From: an uncultured Lachnospiraceae bacterium
GTDB lineage: Bacteria; Bacillota; Clostridia; Lachnospirales; Lachnospiraceae
Length of the DNA stretch: 43,178 bases
Reading direction: 5' to 3'
Assembly (NCBI GenBank): GCA_902782995.1
Contig: CACZPJ010000011.1
Coordinates: forward strand, 1 to 43,178
In this document: positions 9,780 through 16,874 of the stretch, one piece after another
How the letters are laid out: every line of letters begins with the position of its first letter
How positions within the stretch are numbered: the stretch's first letter is position 1
Made by a program: the position numbers and the translations under genes
The notes under the pieces: model-generated
Databases searched by the model: none
The model's input: only the letters and a program-made list of their open reading frames with translations
Told to the model about the DNA's origin: nothing

Positions 9780-9880
9780 AAGCAGAGTAGGACAGTGCGC
9801 GTTAAGTGCCGGGTGAACAGGGAGTTGTCATCTGGACGAAAAGAAATATCTTGCGGTGCATTGTCCGCATCCCGCTGCTA
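9780..9880 (+). promoter_or_regulatory. Tetrahydrofolate (THF) riboswitch
   Basis: The conserved folT-type THF aptamer is clear: AGCAGAGTAG at the 5' end, GCGTTAAGTG, GGGAGTTGTC, ACGAA, TTGCGGTGCA and TTGTCCGCATCCCGCTGCT at the 3' end. The closing stem pairs 9781-9785 with 9875-9879. A second hairpin (9878-9903, CTACA/TGTAG arms) shares bases with the closing stem and lies before the AAAGGAGG of folT, so it may form part of the expression platform. THF binding is expected to reduce folT expression. Confidence 0.93.
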
Positions 9881-9931
9881 CATATAGGAATCTCTATTTG
9901 TAGTAACAGGACTGCGAAAGGAGGTTTCATT

Positions 9932-10459
9932 ATGATGAAGGATTCTTGGAAAGAATTCAAAAACACACGATCACTGACAACCATGGCATTGCTCATGGCA
10001 CTTACGATCGTACTTGGTTACTTTACCATTCAGATTGGTGACTTTTTAAAAATCGGTTTTGCCGGATTGCCACATCAGTTGGTATCCATCCTGTTTGGAC
10101 CGGCAGCAGGCGCAGTATTTGGCGGACTTGCCGATATTCTGAAGTTCATCATCAAGCCGACCGGAGCATTTTTCCCGGGCTTTACGATCAGCGGAATCGT
10201 ATCCGGTCTGATCTATGGAGCGATTCTGTATAAGAAGCCGCTGAAGCTGTCACGACTGATCGTGGCAAATGTGGTTGTAACCGTTGTCGTGAATATGATC
10301 ATGAACACATACTGGCTGACACTGCTGTACGGAAAGGGCTTTTTCGTAATTCTGCCTGGACGTGTAGTGAAGGAAGTCGTGATGTGTGGCATTACCATTG
10401 TGCTGATGTATGCATTATGTGGCACAATGAAGGCGGTAGAAGCACACCGCAATGCATAA
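9932..10459 (+). CDS. folT: Folate ECF transporter S component
   Basis: 175-aa membrane protein with about six hydrophobic segments. It is the substrate-binding S component of an energy-coupling-factor transporter and works with shared EcfA/EcfA'/EcfT subunits encoded elsewhere. The family features are the N-terminal TTMALLMALTIVLGYFTI, the segment reading LPHQLVSILFGPAAGAVFGG and the motif FFPGFTISG. Folate as substrate is inferred mainly from the THF riboswitch in the leader. The start at 9932 follows AAAGGAGG by 7 nt; the frame is open further upstream, but that part is riboswitch. Confidence 0.92.
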   Translation: MMKDSWKEFKNTRSLTTMALLMALTIVLGYFTIQIGDFLKIGFAGLPHQLVSILFGPAAGAVFGGLADILKFIIKPTGAFFPGFTISGIVSGLIYGAILYKKPLKLSRLIVANVVVTVVVNMIMNTYWLTLLYGKGFFVILPGRVVKEVVMCGITIVLMYALCGTMKAVEAHRNA

Positions 10460-10488
10460 CTGACATAGTCAGATTAACAATATCATAA

Positions 10489-10577
10489 GAAAACAGGGGA
10501 GCTTGCGTAAGCAGGCTGAGAGTAAGCTGTATTGCTTAGACCCGGAACCTGATTTGGATAATGCCAACGTAGGAGTA
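10489..10577 (+). promoter_or_regulatory. TPP riboswitch (THI element)
   Basis: Aptamer core motifs in order: ACAGGGGAGC, GGCTGAGAG, GACCCGGAACCTGAT, TTGGATAATGCCAACGTAGG. They match the thiamin pyrophosphate riboswitch. It is followed 16 nt later by a perfect intrinsic terminator, so TPP is expected to cause early termination ahead of thiC. Confidence 0.96.
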
Positions 10578-10592
10578 TATGAAATGAATGAG

Positions 10593-10629
10593 ACTGCATA
10601 TATACGTTGAGTGTATATGCAGTTTTTTA
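10593..10629 (+). terminator. TPP-riboswitch-controlled terminator
   Basis: ACTGCATATATAC (10593-10605) pairs perfectly with GTATATGCAGT-type bases (10611-10623) and is followed by six T. Its place directly after the TPP aptamer makes it the likely expression platform. Confidence 0.9.
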
Positions 10630-10657
10630 TGTAATGGGAAATTGCATCCTTTTGCAT

Positions 10658-10694
10658 AAAAGCACTGCGTGCTAAGATGCGCACACTTTATTTT
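10658..10694 (+). repeat. Truncated copy of dispersed palindromic repeat
   Basis: Reads AAAAGCA, then TGCTAAGATGCGCACACTTTATT. This matches the two ends of the repeat at 16518-16617 with the middle deleted. It lies just after the TPP terminator. Confidence 0.5.
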
Positions 10695-10704
10695 AGTTTA
10701 TGGA

Positions 10705-11013
10705 ATAAGATTTTGGTATCAAAGGATATTTTTTTCGTATGTCGTATCGTATCTCTATTCTGAATTTGTGACTTATGGAGAATCTTAGATTTTCTTGATG
10801 TTCTGTAGATCTATCAGCAATGTAGCAACAGGGATGTTGCTACAAGCAAAATCCATGGCATGGATGCCATGTCTTTTGTGGTTGCGGGAAAAAAATGAAT
10901 TTTGGCAGAACATTTAGAAAATATTAGATTCGTAATTCGGAACAAATCCGGAATAGAGATAGGATATGACAAGAAAGAATCAACATAGTATCTTTTGATA
11001 CCGGAATCTTTAT
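10705..11013. repeat. MITE-like element with terminal inverted repeats before thiC
   Basis: The ends (10705-10728 and 10989-11013) are imperfect inverted repeats: GGTATCAAAGGATA on the left against GGTATCAAAAGATA on the right complement, with an extra match to ATAA-GATT outside. The inside carries two perfect hairpins, TGTAGCAACA/TGTTGCTACA (10821-10844) and CATGGCAT/ATGCCATG (10854-10871), and no gene. No target-site duplication is clear. It separates the TPP terminator from thiC and so adds about 300 nt to the thiC leader. It could instead be a structured leader RNA. Confidence 0.4.
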
Positions 11014-11052
11014 GTAATTAGTTTCTAAAAAACGAAAAGCGAGGAAAAGAAG

Positions 11053-12357
11053 ATGAGAGAGTACGCAACACAGATGGAAGCTGCCAGAAAGGGCATCGTA
11101 ACAGAGGAATTGAAAAAGGTTGCAGAGAAAGAGCGCATGACCGTAGAAGAACTGATGCCGCTTGTTGCAGCTGGTAAGGTTGCTATTTGTGCCAATAAGA
11201 ACCACAAGTGTATTGATCCTCAGGGTGTTGGTTCCATGTTAAAGACCAAGATCAATGTCAATCTTGGTGTTTCAAAGGACTGCAAGGACTATGATGTGGA
11301 GATGGAAAAGGTTATGGCAGCAGTCGAGATGGGGGCAGATGCGATCATGGATCTTTCCTCACACGGTGATACCACAGGATTTCGCCGTAAGCTGACATCG
11401 GAATGTCCGGCAATGATCGGAACCGTTCCGGTATACGACTCCGTGATCCATTATCAGAGAGATCTGGATACACTTACCGCAAAGGACTTTATTGATGTTG
11501 TCCGTCTGCATGCACAGGATGGTGTGGACTTTGTCACACTCCACTGCGGAATCACCAGAAAAACGATCGAGCAGATCAAAAAGCATAAGCGTAAGATGAA
11601 CATTGTATCAAGAGGAGGTTCTCTTGTTTTTGCATGGATGACCATGACAGGAGAAGAGAATCCGTTCTATGAATATTATGACGAGATCTTAGACATCTGT
11701 AGAGAATATGATGTAACGATCTCCCTTGGTGATGCATGCAGACCGGGCTGTCTTGCAGATGCATCGGATGTCTGTCAGATCGAGGAATTGGTACGTTTAG
11801 GAGAGTTGACCAAGCGTGCATGGGAAAAGGATGTACAGGTTATGGTAGAAGGTCCGGGACATATGCCGATGGATCAGATTGCTGCCAATATGAAGATCCA
11901 GCAGACAATCTGTATGGGTGCACCGTTTTATGTATTAGGACCACTCGTAACCGATATTGCACCGGGTTACGATCATATTACTTCTGCGATCGGTGGTGCG
12001 ATTGCAGCACAGAACGGAGCTGCATTCTTATGCTATGTAACTCCGGCAGAGCATCTGGCACTTCCAAACGTAGAGGATGTAAAACAGGGTATCATCGCAT
12101 CGAAGATCGCCGCACACGCAGCAGATATTGCAAAGGGTGTCCGCGGTGCCATGGAGATGGATAACAAGATGGCAGATGCAAGACGCGTCTTAGACTGGGA
12201 TGCACAGTGGGCATGTGCGATCGATCCGGAAACAGCAAAAGCAATCCGTGAGGACAGAAAGCCGGAGCATGAAGATACCTGTTCCATGTGTGGAAAGTTC
12301 TGTGCAGTCCGCAGCATGAACAAGGCATTAAATGGAGAACATATCGATATTCTGTAA
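11053..12357 (+). CDS. thiC: Phosphomethylpyrimidine synthase ThiC
   Basis: 434-aa radical-SAM enzyme that converts aminoimidazole ribotide to hydroxymethylpyrimidine phosphate in thiamin synthesis. The C-terminal [11 protein letters not shown] is the ThiC CxxCxxxxC motif that binds the [4Fe-4S] cluster, and [22 protein letters not shown] and [15 protein letters not shown] are family hallmarks. It has the short form usual in clostridia, without the long N-terminal domain of proteobacterial ThiC. A TPP riboswitch and terminator lie upstream (10489-10629). No other thiamin gene follows, so it is probably transcribed alone. Confidence 0.98.
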   Translation: MREYATQMEAARKGIVTEELKKVAEKERMTVEELMPLVAAGKVAICANKNHKCIDPQGVGSMLKTKINVNLGVSKDCKDYDVEMEKVMAAVEMGADAIMDLSSHGDTTGFRRKLTSECPAMIGTVPVYDSVIHYQRDLDTLTAKDFIDVVRLHAQDGVDFVTLHCGITRKTIEQIKKHKRKMNIVSRGGSLVFAWMTMTGEENPFYEYYDEILDICREYDVTISLGDACRPGCLADASDVCQIEELVRLGELTKRAWEKDVQVMVEGPGHMPMDQIAANMKIQQTICMGAPFYVLGPLVTDIAPGYDHITSAIGGAIAAQNGAAFLCYVTPAEHLALPNVEDVKQGIIASKIAAHAADIAKGVRGAMEMDNKMADARRVLDWDAQWACAIDPETAKAIREDRKPEHEDTCSMCGKFCAVRSMNKALNGEHIDIL

Positions 12358-12385
12358 AAGTTAAAACATATTAAAAAATTCATAA

Positions 12386-12462
12386 GAGTTTGCCGAAGAA
12401 AATATTTAGGATTATTCGTTATAGTATATGTCATAAGTATTTCGGAGGCAGGCTCTTTTTTT
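12386..12462 (+). terminator. Probable terminator of thiC
   Basis: GAGTTTGCC (from 12386) pairs with GGCAGGCTC (12447-12455, with G-T pairs) and is followed by seven T. The loop is long, so confidence is moderate. Confidence 0.5.
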
Positions 12463-12473
12463 GTGGAGGTTTC

Positions 12474-12547
12474 CTTACAGAAGTGTAAGATTCCACGGCA
12501 GATTGTAAGGTGAATCGATGGCAGGGATAAGAGCGGAAGTATATGAT
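12474..12547 (+). promoter_or_regulatory. BceR-like double operator and -10 box
   Basis: The inverted repeat CTTACA-GAAG-TGTAAG (12474-12489) fits the TnACA-N4-TGTAA pattern of BceR-type regulators. A second TGTAAG starts exactly 20 nt after the first (12504), followed by GAATCGATGG. A -10-like TATGAT lies at 12542-12547, 38 nt from the second half-site. The same parts with the same spacing precede the BceAB-type transporter at 39146-39221. The next gene is the 59-aa membrane peptide. Confidence 0.65.
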
Positions 12548-12586
12548 AATTACATAAGGTAATACAAACAGGAAAGGGGAATAAGC

Positions 12587-12766
12587 ATGAGTAAATTAAA
12601 AGCAGCAGGAATTATTATTGGAGCATTGGCAGCAGGGGCAGTAGTCGGATTTTTGTGTGACCAGATGAGTATCGCAGCGGGTGCAGTCGTACCGGCAGTG
12701 GCATGGGTACTTGCAGTAAGAGCAGAAGAGAAAAAAGATAAGGACTTGAAACTCTGCATCCGTTAG
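12587..12766 (+). CDS. Small membrane peptide, candidate member of the Bce regulon
   Basis: 59 residues, with a GGAAAGGGGA ribosome binding site 6 nt before the ATG. Two hydrophobic stretches (about residues 6-23 and 28-45, rich in Ala, Gly and Val) flank a short polar turn CDQMS, then a charged tail with EEKKDKD. I do not recognise the family. Its promoter carries the same double operator as the BceAB-type transporter, so it may be made in response to a cell-wall-active peptide. That is an inference from the shared site; the function is unknown. Confidence 0.7.
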   Translation: MSKLKAAGIIIGALAAGAVVGFLCDQMSIAAGAVVPAVAWVLAVRAEEKKDKDLKLCIR

Positions 12767-12785
12767 GGGATAGTTGCTACAGAAG

Positions 12786-12811
12786 CTTTTTCATATAGGA
12801 AAAAGATTTTT
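12786..12811 (+). terminator. Weak intrinsic terminator
   Basis: CTTTTTC (12786-12792) pairs with GAAAAAG (12799-12805), followed by ATTTTTA. It lies 20 nt after the small membrane peptide gene. Confidence 0.4.
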
Positions 12812-12916
12812 ACAAAAACTTTACGTCAGCTTGAGCCGGATTTGATCTTGACCCCGTATACTGAAAAGAGTGTCATAAATGAATGGGTCACAGAATAGAA
12901 TCATAAGGAGAAGAAT

Positions 12917-13582
12917 TTGGCAAAGAGCAAGGGGAAGAAAATTATAGAAGCAGTTATAGAGAACGAAACAGGAACAGATATCAGAGAAAAACTGGAGCTG
13001 CCGCAGGTCTATCTGCGTTATCAGTATGCGATCGATCTGATGATGGCGAAGCTGCGCCTGATGAATGCGGACTTATCCGGTGCATGCGGCAGACAGGTGA
13101 TACGGAATATGTCAAGCCGGATCAAGACCGCGGACAGTATTATCAAAAAGCTGATCAAAAAGGGACGGAATGTAGATTTTGAAACAGCGGTTACGACCTT
13201 AAATGATATAGCCGGGGTGCGTGTTGTCTGCTTTTTTGGGGATGACATCTACCGCGTGGCAGATTCCGTCCGCAGTCAGAAGGATCTTCGGCTGATCAAG
13301 GAAAAGGATTATGTGAAGAATCCGAAAAAGACCGGCTACCAGAGCGTGCATCTGATCGTGGGCGTACCGTTTACCTATATAGACAGCACGCAGGAGATCC
13401 GGGTCGAGCTGCAGATCCGGTCATTTGCGATGGATTACTGGGCAGAGTTAGATAACCAGATGTGTTATAAAAAGAATGTAAGTGAGATCGAGAATATCGG
13501 ACGTGAAACGAAAAATTATTCCGATGTCATCGCAGAGGTCGACAGTAAGATGTTAGAATTGCGGAAGCGGATCTGTCCATAG
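12917..13582 (+). CDS. Small alarmone synthetase, RelQ/YjbM-type GTP pyrophosphokinase
   Basis: 221-aa cytosolic enzyme with a single RelA/SpoT synthetase domain; it makes (p)ppGpp from ATP and GTP/GDP. Motifs are TLNDIAGVRVVCFFGDD (nucleotide site), NPKKTGYQSVHLIV and VELQIRSFAMDYWAELDNQM. Length and lack of HD, TGS and ACT domains fit the RelQ group. The start is TTG, chosen because AAGGAG lies 6 nt before it and no ATG is suitably placed; the rare start may keep expression low. The gene stands alone. Confidence 0.92.
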   Translation: MAKSKGKKIIEAVIENETGTDIREKLELPQVYLRYQYAIDLMMAKLRLMNADLSGACGRQVIRNMSSRIKTADSIIKKLIKKGRNVDFETAVTTLNDIAGVRVVCFFGDDIYRVADSVRSQKDLRLIKEKDYVKNPKKTGYQSVHLIVGVPFTYIDSTQEIRVELQIRSFAMDYWAELDNQMCYKKNVSEIENIGRETKNYSDVIAEVDSKMLELRKRICP

Positions 13583-13585
13583 CAG

Positions 13586-13648
13586 ATCTTTTGACAGATT
13601 GGGGTGTCAAAAGATGTTTTCAAATTTTATAAATCATCTTTTGCCCCC
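13586..13648. repeat. Competing hairpins with repeated ATCTTTTGACA arms
   Basis: ATCTTTTGACA (13586-13596) pairs perfectly with TGTCAAAAGAT (13605-13615). The second arm, as CAAAAGATG, can instead pair with CATCTTTTG (from 13635), extended by GGGG/CCCC. A further related copy, ATCTTTGACA, ends at 13660 and supplies the -35 box of the next gene. GATT..GGTGTCAAAAGAT also occurs at 16627-16645 and 42636-42652. No T run follows, so a simple terminator is unlikely. Confidence 0.5.
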
Positions 13649-13654
13649 TGATCT

Positions 13655-13683
13655 TTGACAGAAAAAAGTGGATATGCTACGCT
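13655..13683 (+). promoter_or_regulatory. Promoter of acyltransferase gene
   Basis: TTGACA (13655-13660), a 17-nt spacer and TACGCT (13678-13683). RNA would start near 13690, so the ATG at 13684 cannot be the start; translation must begin at 13717. Confidence 0.7.
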
Positions 13684-13716
13684 ATGCACGAAAACATGTG
13701 TAGAAACGAGGAAAAC

Positions 13717-15033
13717 ATGCAGCGTAGGAAAAAAGTCCGCATGGAGCGGACACATTTATTTTTGCCGGATGCGGTGATCGTGATGAAGGCAGAGATCTAT
13801 CCGAATCAGGAAAAATTCAGGGAATTATATGCAAAAAAAGAACATAGAAGTGCGATTTTCGCACAGATCAGGGAAGCCATCATGCAGGCATCTATGGTAA
13901 ATGAGACACTTCACAGCAGGCTTGTCATGGATGCACATGGAGAAGTCTGTTATGAAGCGATGAAGGAGCCGGGAACGATCTGCGAGGTATGTGCGGAGAA
14001 TACAGACTGGAAGCAGTTGGCTGCTACGCAGCAGAAGCAGCCGTTTGATTTAGAAAAGGGAAAGCTGATGCGCTGTTTTCTGATTCCACAGAATGATGGG
14101 ATAACGCTTGTCGTGATGATGCATCATCTGGCAGGAGATGGGAGGTCAGGGATCACGTTTTTAGAGGATGTAATGTCTGCCCTGAATCAGAAGCCGCTTA
14201 CAGATAAGCCATTGTCGATCCTGAAACAAAGCGATTTTCCACGAAGAACCGGGCTGCGGCTTCCGGTAAGACGGCTGATACGGTCACTTAATCATGCATG
14301 GAAGCGGGAAGGTACTGTCTTTCGCAGGCAGGATTATCTCAGAGTCTGTGATGGCTACTGGAAGCAGCATGAGCCAAAGATCGCAGACTGGATCTTTACC
14401 GAGAAGGAAACAGCACAGATCAGACAGATGGCAAAGCAGGAAGGGGTGACCGTTCATACCTTTTTAACAACAGCGATCTTGAAAGCATATGGAAAACAGG
14501 CAGAGGTCAGCTATGCGGTCGATGTGTGTGGAACTGCCAGAAACGGTATGGGGAATTTTGTGAGCGGGCAGAATTTTACGGCTGCTTATGATGATACGAA
14601 CAGCTTTGCAGAGAATATGAAGCAGATCCATGCTATTTATCAGGAGAAGAAGCTGGATGTAAGAAATCGGTATTTTACCCTGCGTTTCTTAGATGCGCTT
14701 GCGCCCACCCTGATCGATTGTGCGGCAGTGCAGACGTATACGGACTATGATTCCGAAGTGGGCAGGACGATCGCGCACCTGCTCGGCTATGATGCAAAGC
14801 AGGACGGGGTCAGTATTTCGAATCTGACCGGCTTTCATCTGAGTGGGGAAGAGGACAGCTACCGGATGCGGGATCTGCTTTTTGTGCCGCCGATGATCCC
14901 GTATGACAGCAGACTGTTTGGTATTGTCACATTAGAGAACCGGCTCGGACTGACCTTGCACTACCGTGAGGGTGAGATAGATGGCGAGAGATTACTGGAT
15001 CAGGTAGTCTGGGCAGTCCGGGCAGGCAGTTAG
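13717..15033 (+). CDS. Condensation-domain-type acyltransferase
   Basis: 438 aa, of the superfamily that includes nonribosomal peptide condensation domains, PapA and alcohol acetyltransferases. The hallmark HHxxxDG is present as HHLAGDG near residue 136, with a second-half segment VDVCGTARNGMGNFVSGQNF at the place of the usual floor-loop region. These enzymes transfer acyl groups from CoA or a carrier protein to an amine or alcohol. There is no adenylation or carrier domain and no NRPS gene nearby, so it is free-standing; substrates unknown. GAGGA before ATG 13717 and the promoter position both support this start. Confidence 0.75.
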   Translation: MQRRKKVRMERTHLFLPDAVIVMKAEIYPNQEKFRELYAKKEHRSAIFAQIREAIMQASMVNETLHSRLVMDAHGEVCYEAMKEPGTICEVCAENTDWKQLAATQQKQPFDLEKGKLMRCFLIPQNDGITLVVMMHHLAGDGRSGITFLEDVMSALNQKPLTDKPLSILKQSDFPRRTGLRLPVRRLIRSLNHAWKREGTVFRRQDYLRVCDGYWKQHEPKIADWIFTEKETAQIRQMAKQEGVTVHTFLTTAILKAYGKQAEVSYAVDVCGTARNGMGNFVSGQNFTAAYDDTNSFAENMKQIHAIYQEKKLDVRNRYFTLRFLDALAPTLIDCAAVQTYTDYDSEVGRTIAHLLGYDAKQDGVSISNLTGFHLSGEEDSYRMRDLLFVPPMIPYDSRLFGIVTLENRLGLTLHYREGEIDGERLLDQVVWAVRAGS

Positions 15034-15064
15034 TAGAAAAATAGACTACATCAAGAAATGATAT

Positions 15065-15093
15065 TTTACAAATCCGGTCAACACGCCTATAAT
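15065..15093 (+). promoter_or_regulatory. Promoter of aminotransferase gene
   Basis: TTTACA (15065-15070), a 17-nt spacer and a perfect TATAAT (15088-15093). The gene starts 52 nt downstream. Confidence 0.75.
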
Positions 15094-15144
15094 AAGAACA
15101 GGCTATCTGTAAAGCGTACGGACAGAGGCAGATTGGAGAAGAAT

Positions 15145-16332
15145 ATGGTAAATCAGAACTTATATGAATTAGGAACAAAGCCAAGTGCAATCCGGGAATT
15201 GTTTGAATATGGGAAGAAAAAGGCAGCAGAGATCGGGGCAGAAAATGTCTATGACTTCAGCATCGGTAATCCGTCGATCCCGGCACCGGAATGTGTGAAG
15301 GAAGCAATCATAGATGCCGTTTCCAATATGGATTCGATTTCCCTGCATGGTTACACATCTGCACAGGGTGATGCGGCAACCAGAGGTGCGATCGCAGAAT
15401 ATCTCAATCAGACGTATCAGACGAACTTTCATGCAGATAACTTCTATATGACCTGTGGTGCAGCAGCATCCCTTTGTATTGTTTTTCATGCATTGACCAC
15501 ACCGGAACAGGATGAATTTATCACGATCGCTCCGTTTTTCCCGGAGTATCGTGTATTTGTGGAAAATGCAGGCGCAAAGCTGGTGGTTGTTCCGGCTGAT
15601 ATACCGGACTTTCAGATCGATTTTGCAGCATTAGAGGCAGCACTTACCCCAAAGACAAAGGGCGTGATCGTGAATTCCCCGAACAATCCATCCGGAAGTA
15701 TCTACGGGGAAGAAACTGTGAAAAAGTTAGCTGCATTATTGGAGAAAAAGTCCGCAGAGTATGGACATGCCATTTATCTGATTGCAGATGAACCATATCG
15801 AGAGATCGCCTATGATGGCGTGAAGGTACCTTATCTGACGAATTACTATAAGAATACGATCGTTACTTATTCTTACAGCAAGTCCCTTTCTCTTCCGGGA
15901 GAACGTATCGGTTATGTGTTAGTGCCGGATGAGGCAGACGAGAGCCGGGAGATCTATGCGGCAGTCTGTGGATCGGGAAGAAGCCTTGGCTATGTGTGTG
16001 CACCGAGTCTGTTCCAGAAGGTGCTGGTAAAATGCATGGGTCAGACCGGAGACATCAGCGAATATCAGAAGAACCGGGATCTGCTGTATGGCAATCTGAC
16101 GAAGATGGGTTATGAGTGTGTCAGACCGCAGGGTGCGTTCTATCTGTTTGTAAAGGCATTAGAGCCGGACGCAGCAGCTTTCTGTGAGAAGGCGAAGGAG
16201 AAGAATCTGCTCTTAGTAGCCGCAGATGGATTCGGATGTCCGGGATATGTCCGTATCTCTTATTGTGTGGATGGGGATATGATCCGTCGTTCCCTTCCGG
16301 CATTTGAGGCACTTGCAGCAGAATATAAGTAA
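15145..16332 (+). CDS. Class I/II PLP aminotransferase (aspartate aminotransferase-like)
   Basis: 395-aa cytosolic fold-type I enzyme that transfers amino groups between an amino acid and a 2-oxo acid. Visible elements are the N-terminal YDFSIGNPS, the PLP-contacting SPNNPSG, ADEPYREIAYDG, and the Schiff-base lysine in SYSKSLSLPGERIGY, with a C-terminal GAFYLFVKA. The start at 15145 has TTGGAGAAGA before it and lies downstream of a strong promoter (15065-15093), which rules out the open frame extending back to 15058. The amino acid used is not certain. Confidence 0.93.
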   Translation: MVNQNLYELGTKPSAIRELFEYGKKKAAEIGAENVYDFSIGNPSIPAPECVKEAIIDAVSNMDSISLHGYTSAQGDAATRGAIAEYLNQTYQTNFHADNFYMTCGAAASLCIVFHALTTPEQDEFITIAPFFPEYRVFVENAGAKLVVVPADIPDFQIDFAALEAALTPKTKGVIVNSPNNPSGSIYGEETVKKLAALLEKKSAEYGHAIYLIADEPYREIAYDGVKVPYLTNYYKNTIVTYSYSKSLSLPGERIGYVLVPDEADESREIYAAVCGSGRSLGYVCAPSLFQKVLVKCMGQTGDISEYQKNRDLLYGNLTKMGYECVRPQGAFYLFVKALEPDAAAFCEKAKEKNLLLVAADGFGCPGYVRISYCVDGDMIRRSLPAFEALAAEYK

Positions 16333-16444
16333 AGCCGGAAAAGTTCACAGAATTTTCAAATTCTCAACAAAAATAGAACACATTTGATTTCTATACTATA
16401 AGCATCACTTGAAACAGTGATTAAAATTTTTCATAATCTCCCCT

Positions 16445-16481
16445 GAGAGCCCGTCACCATTTGGTGGCGGGTTCTCTTTTT
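16445..16481 (+). terminator. Rho-independent terminator
   Basis: GAGAGCCCGTCACC (16445-16458) pairs with GGTGGCGGGTTCTC (16463-16476, two G-T pairs) over an ATTT loop and is followed by TTTTT. A weaker hairpin ATCACT/AGTGAT (16404-16421) with a T-rich tail lies before it. Confidence 0.85.
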
Positions 16482-16646
16482 GCTGTATAGGAAATTCCGT
16501 TGGAATTCCTATACAGCAAAAGCAAGTAAACTTGCTAGGATGCGCACCTCGCGGAGTGGAAGATTATGCGATGCATCCGCTCGGGCGCGAGCGTGTGCGG
16601 CAAGCGCACACTTTATTGCTGTATAGGATTCAGGTGTCAAAAGATA
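16478..16646. repeat. Dispersed palindromic repeat, full copy
   Basis: It starts with an inverted repeat, TTTGCTGTATAGGAA (from 16479) and TTCCTATACAGCAAA (to 16520), and then AGCAAG/CTTGCT. The core (16539-16617) can fold by CTCGCG/CGCGAG and by GTGTGCG/CGCACAC around GCAAG. TTGCTGTATAGGATTC recurs at 16615-16630, then GGTGTCAAAAGAT. The core is repeated at 42679-42757 with only a few changes, and a shortened form lies at 10658-10694. The gap 16333-16853 otherwise holds only the terminator above and the promoter below. Confidence 0.75.
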
Positions 16647-16753
16647 ATTTCAAATTATAAAATTGATAAAATGCACAAAAGATGCTCCGCAAACATTTGC
16701 AACGCTCATCGTGAACGAACTGCCAACCACAGCCATACAAGTTCAGCAAGGAC

Positions 16754-16793
16754 TTGACAATGGCATATCATAAGTGTACTATAATGATAGTAC
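16754..16793 (+). promoter_or_regulatory. Promoter with GntR-type palindromic operator
   Basis: TTGACA (16754-16759), a 17-nt spacer and TACTAT (16777-16782). The palindrome GTACTAT-AATG-ATAGTAC (16776-16793) overlaps the -10 box. Such GTAC-ended palindromes are typical of YtrA-type GntR repressors, but no GntR gene lies nearby. The first gene downstream is the MutS-like ATPase. Confidence 0.65.
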
Positions 16794-16874
16794 AATAACA
16801 CAATAAAACAATAAAACATAGATAACAAAGAGATTGTAAGCACAAGTATCGCTGTGTCTGGATTGGAGAGACTT

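Noticed and set aside
16566-16757. 63-codon open frame in the 16.5 kb gap
   Set aside because: It lies inside the palindromic repeat, lacks a ribosome binding site, and ends where the next promoter begins.
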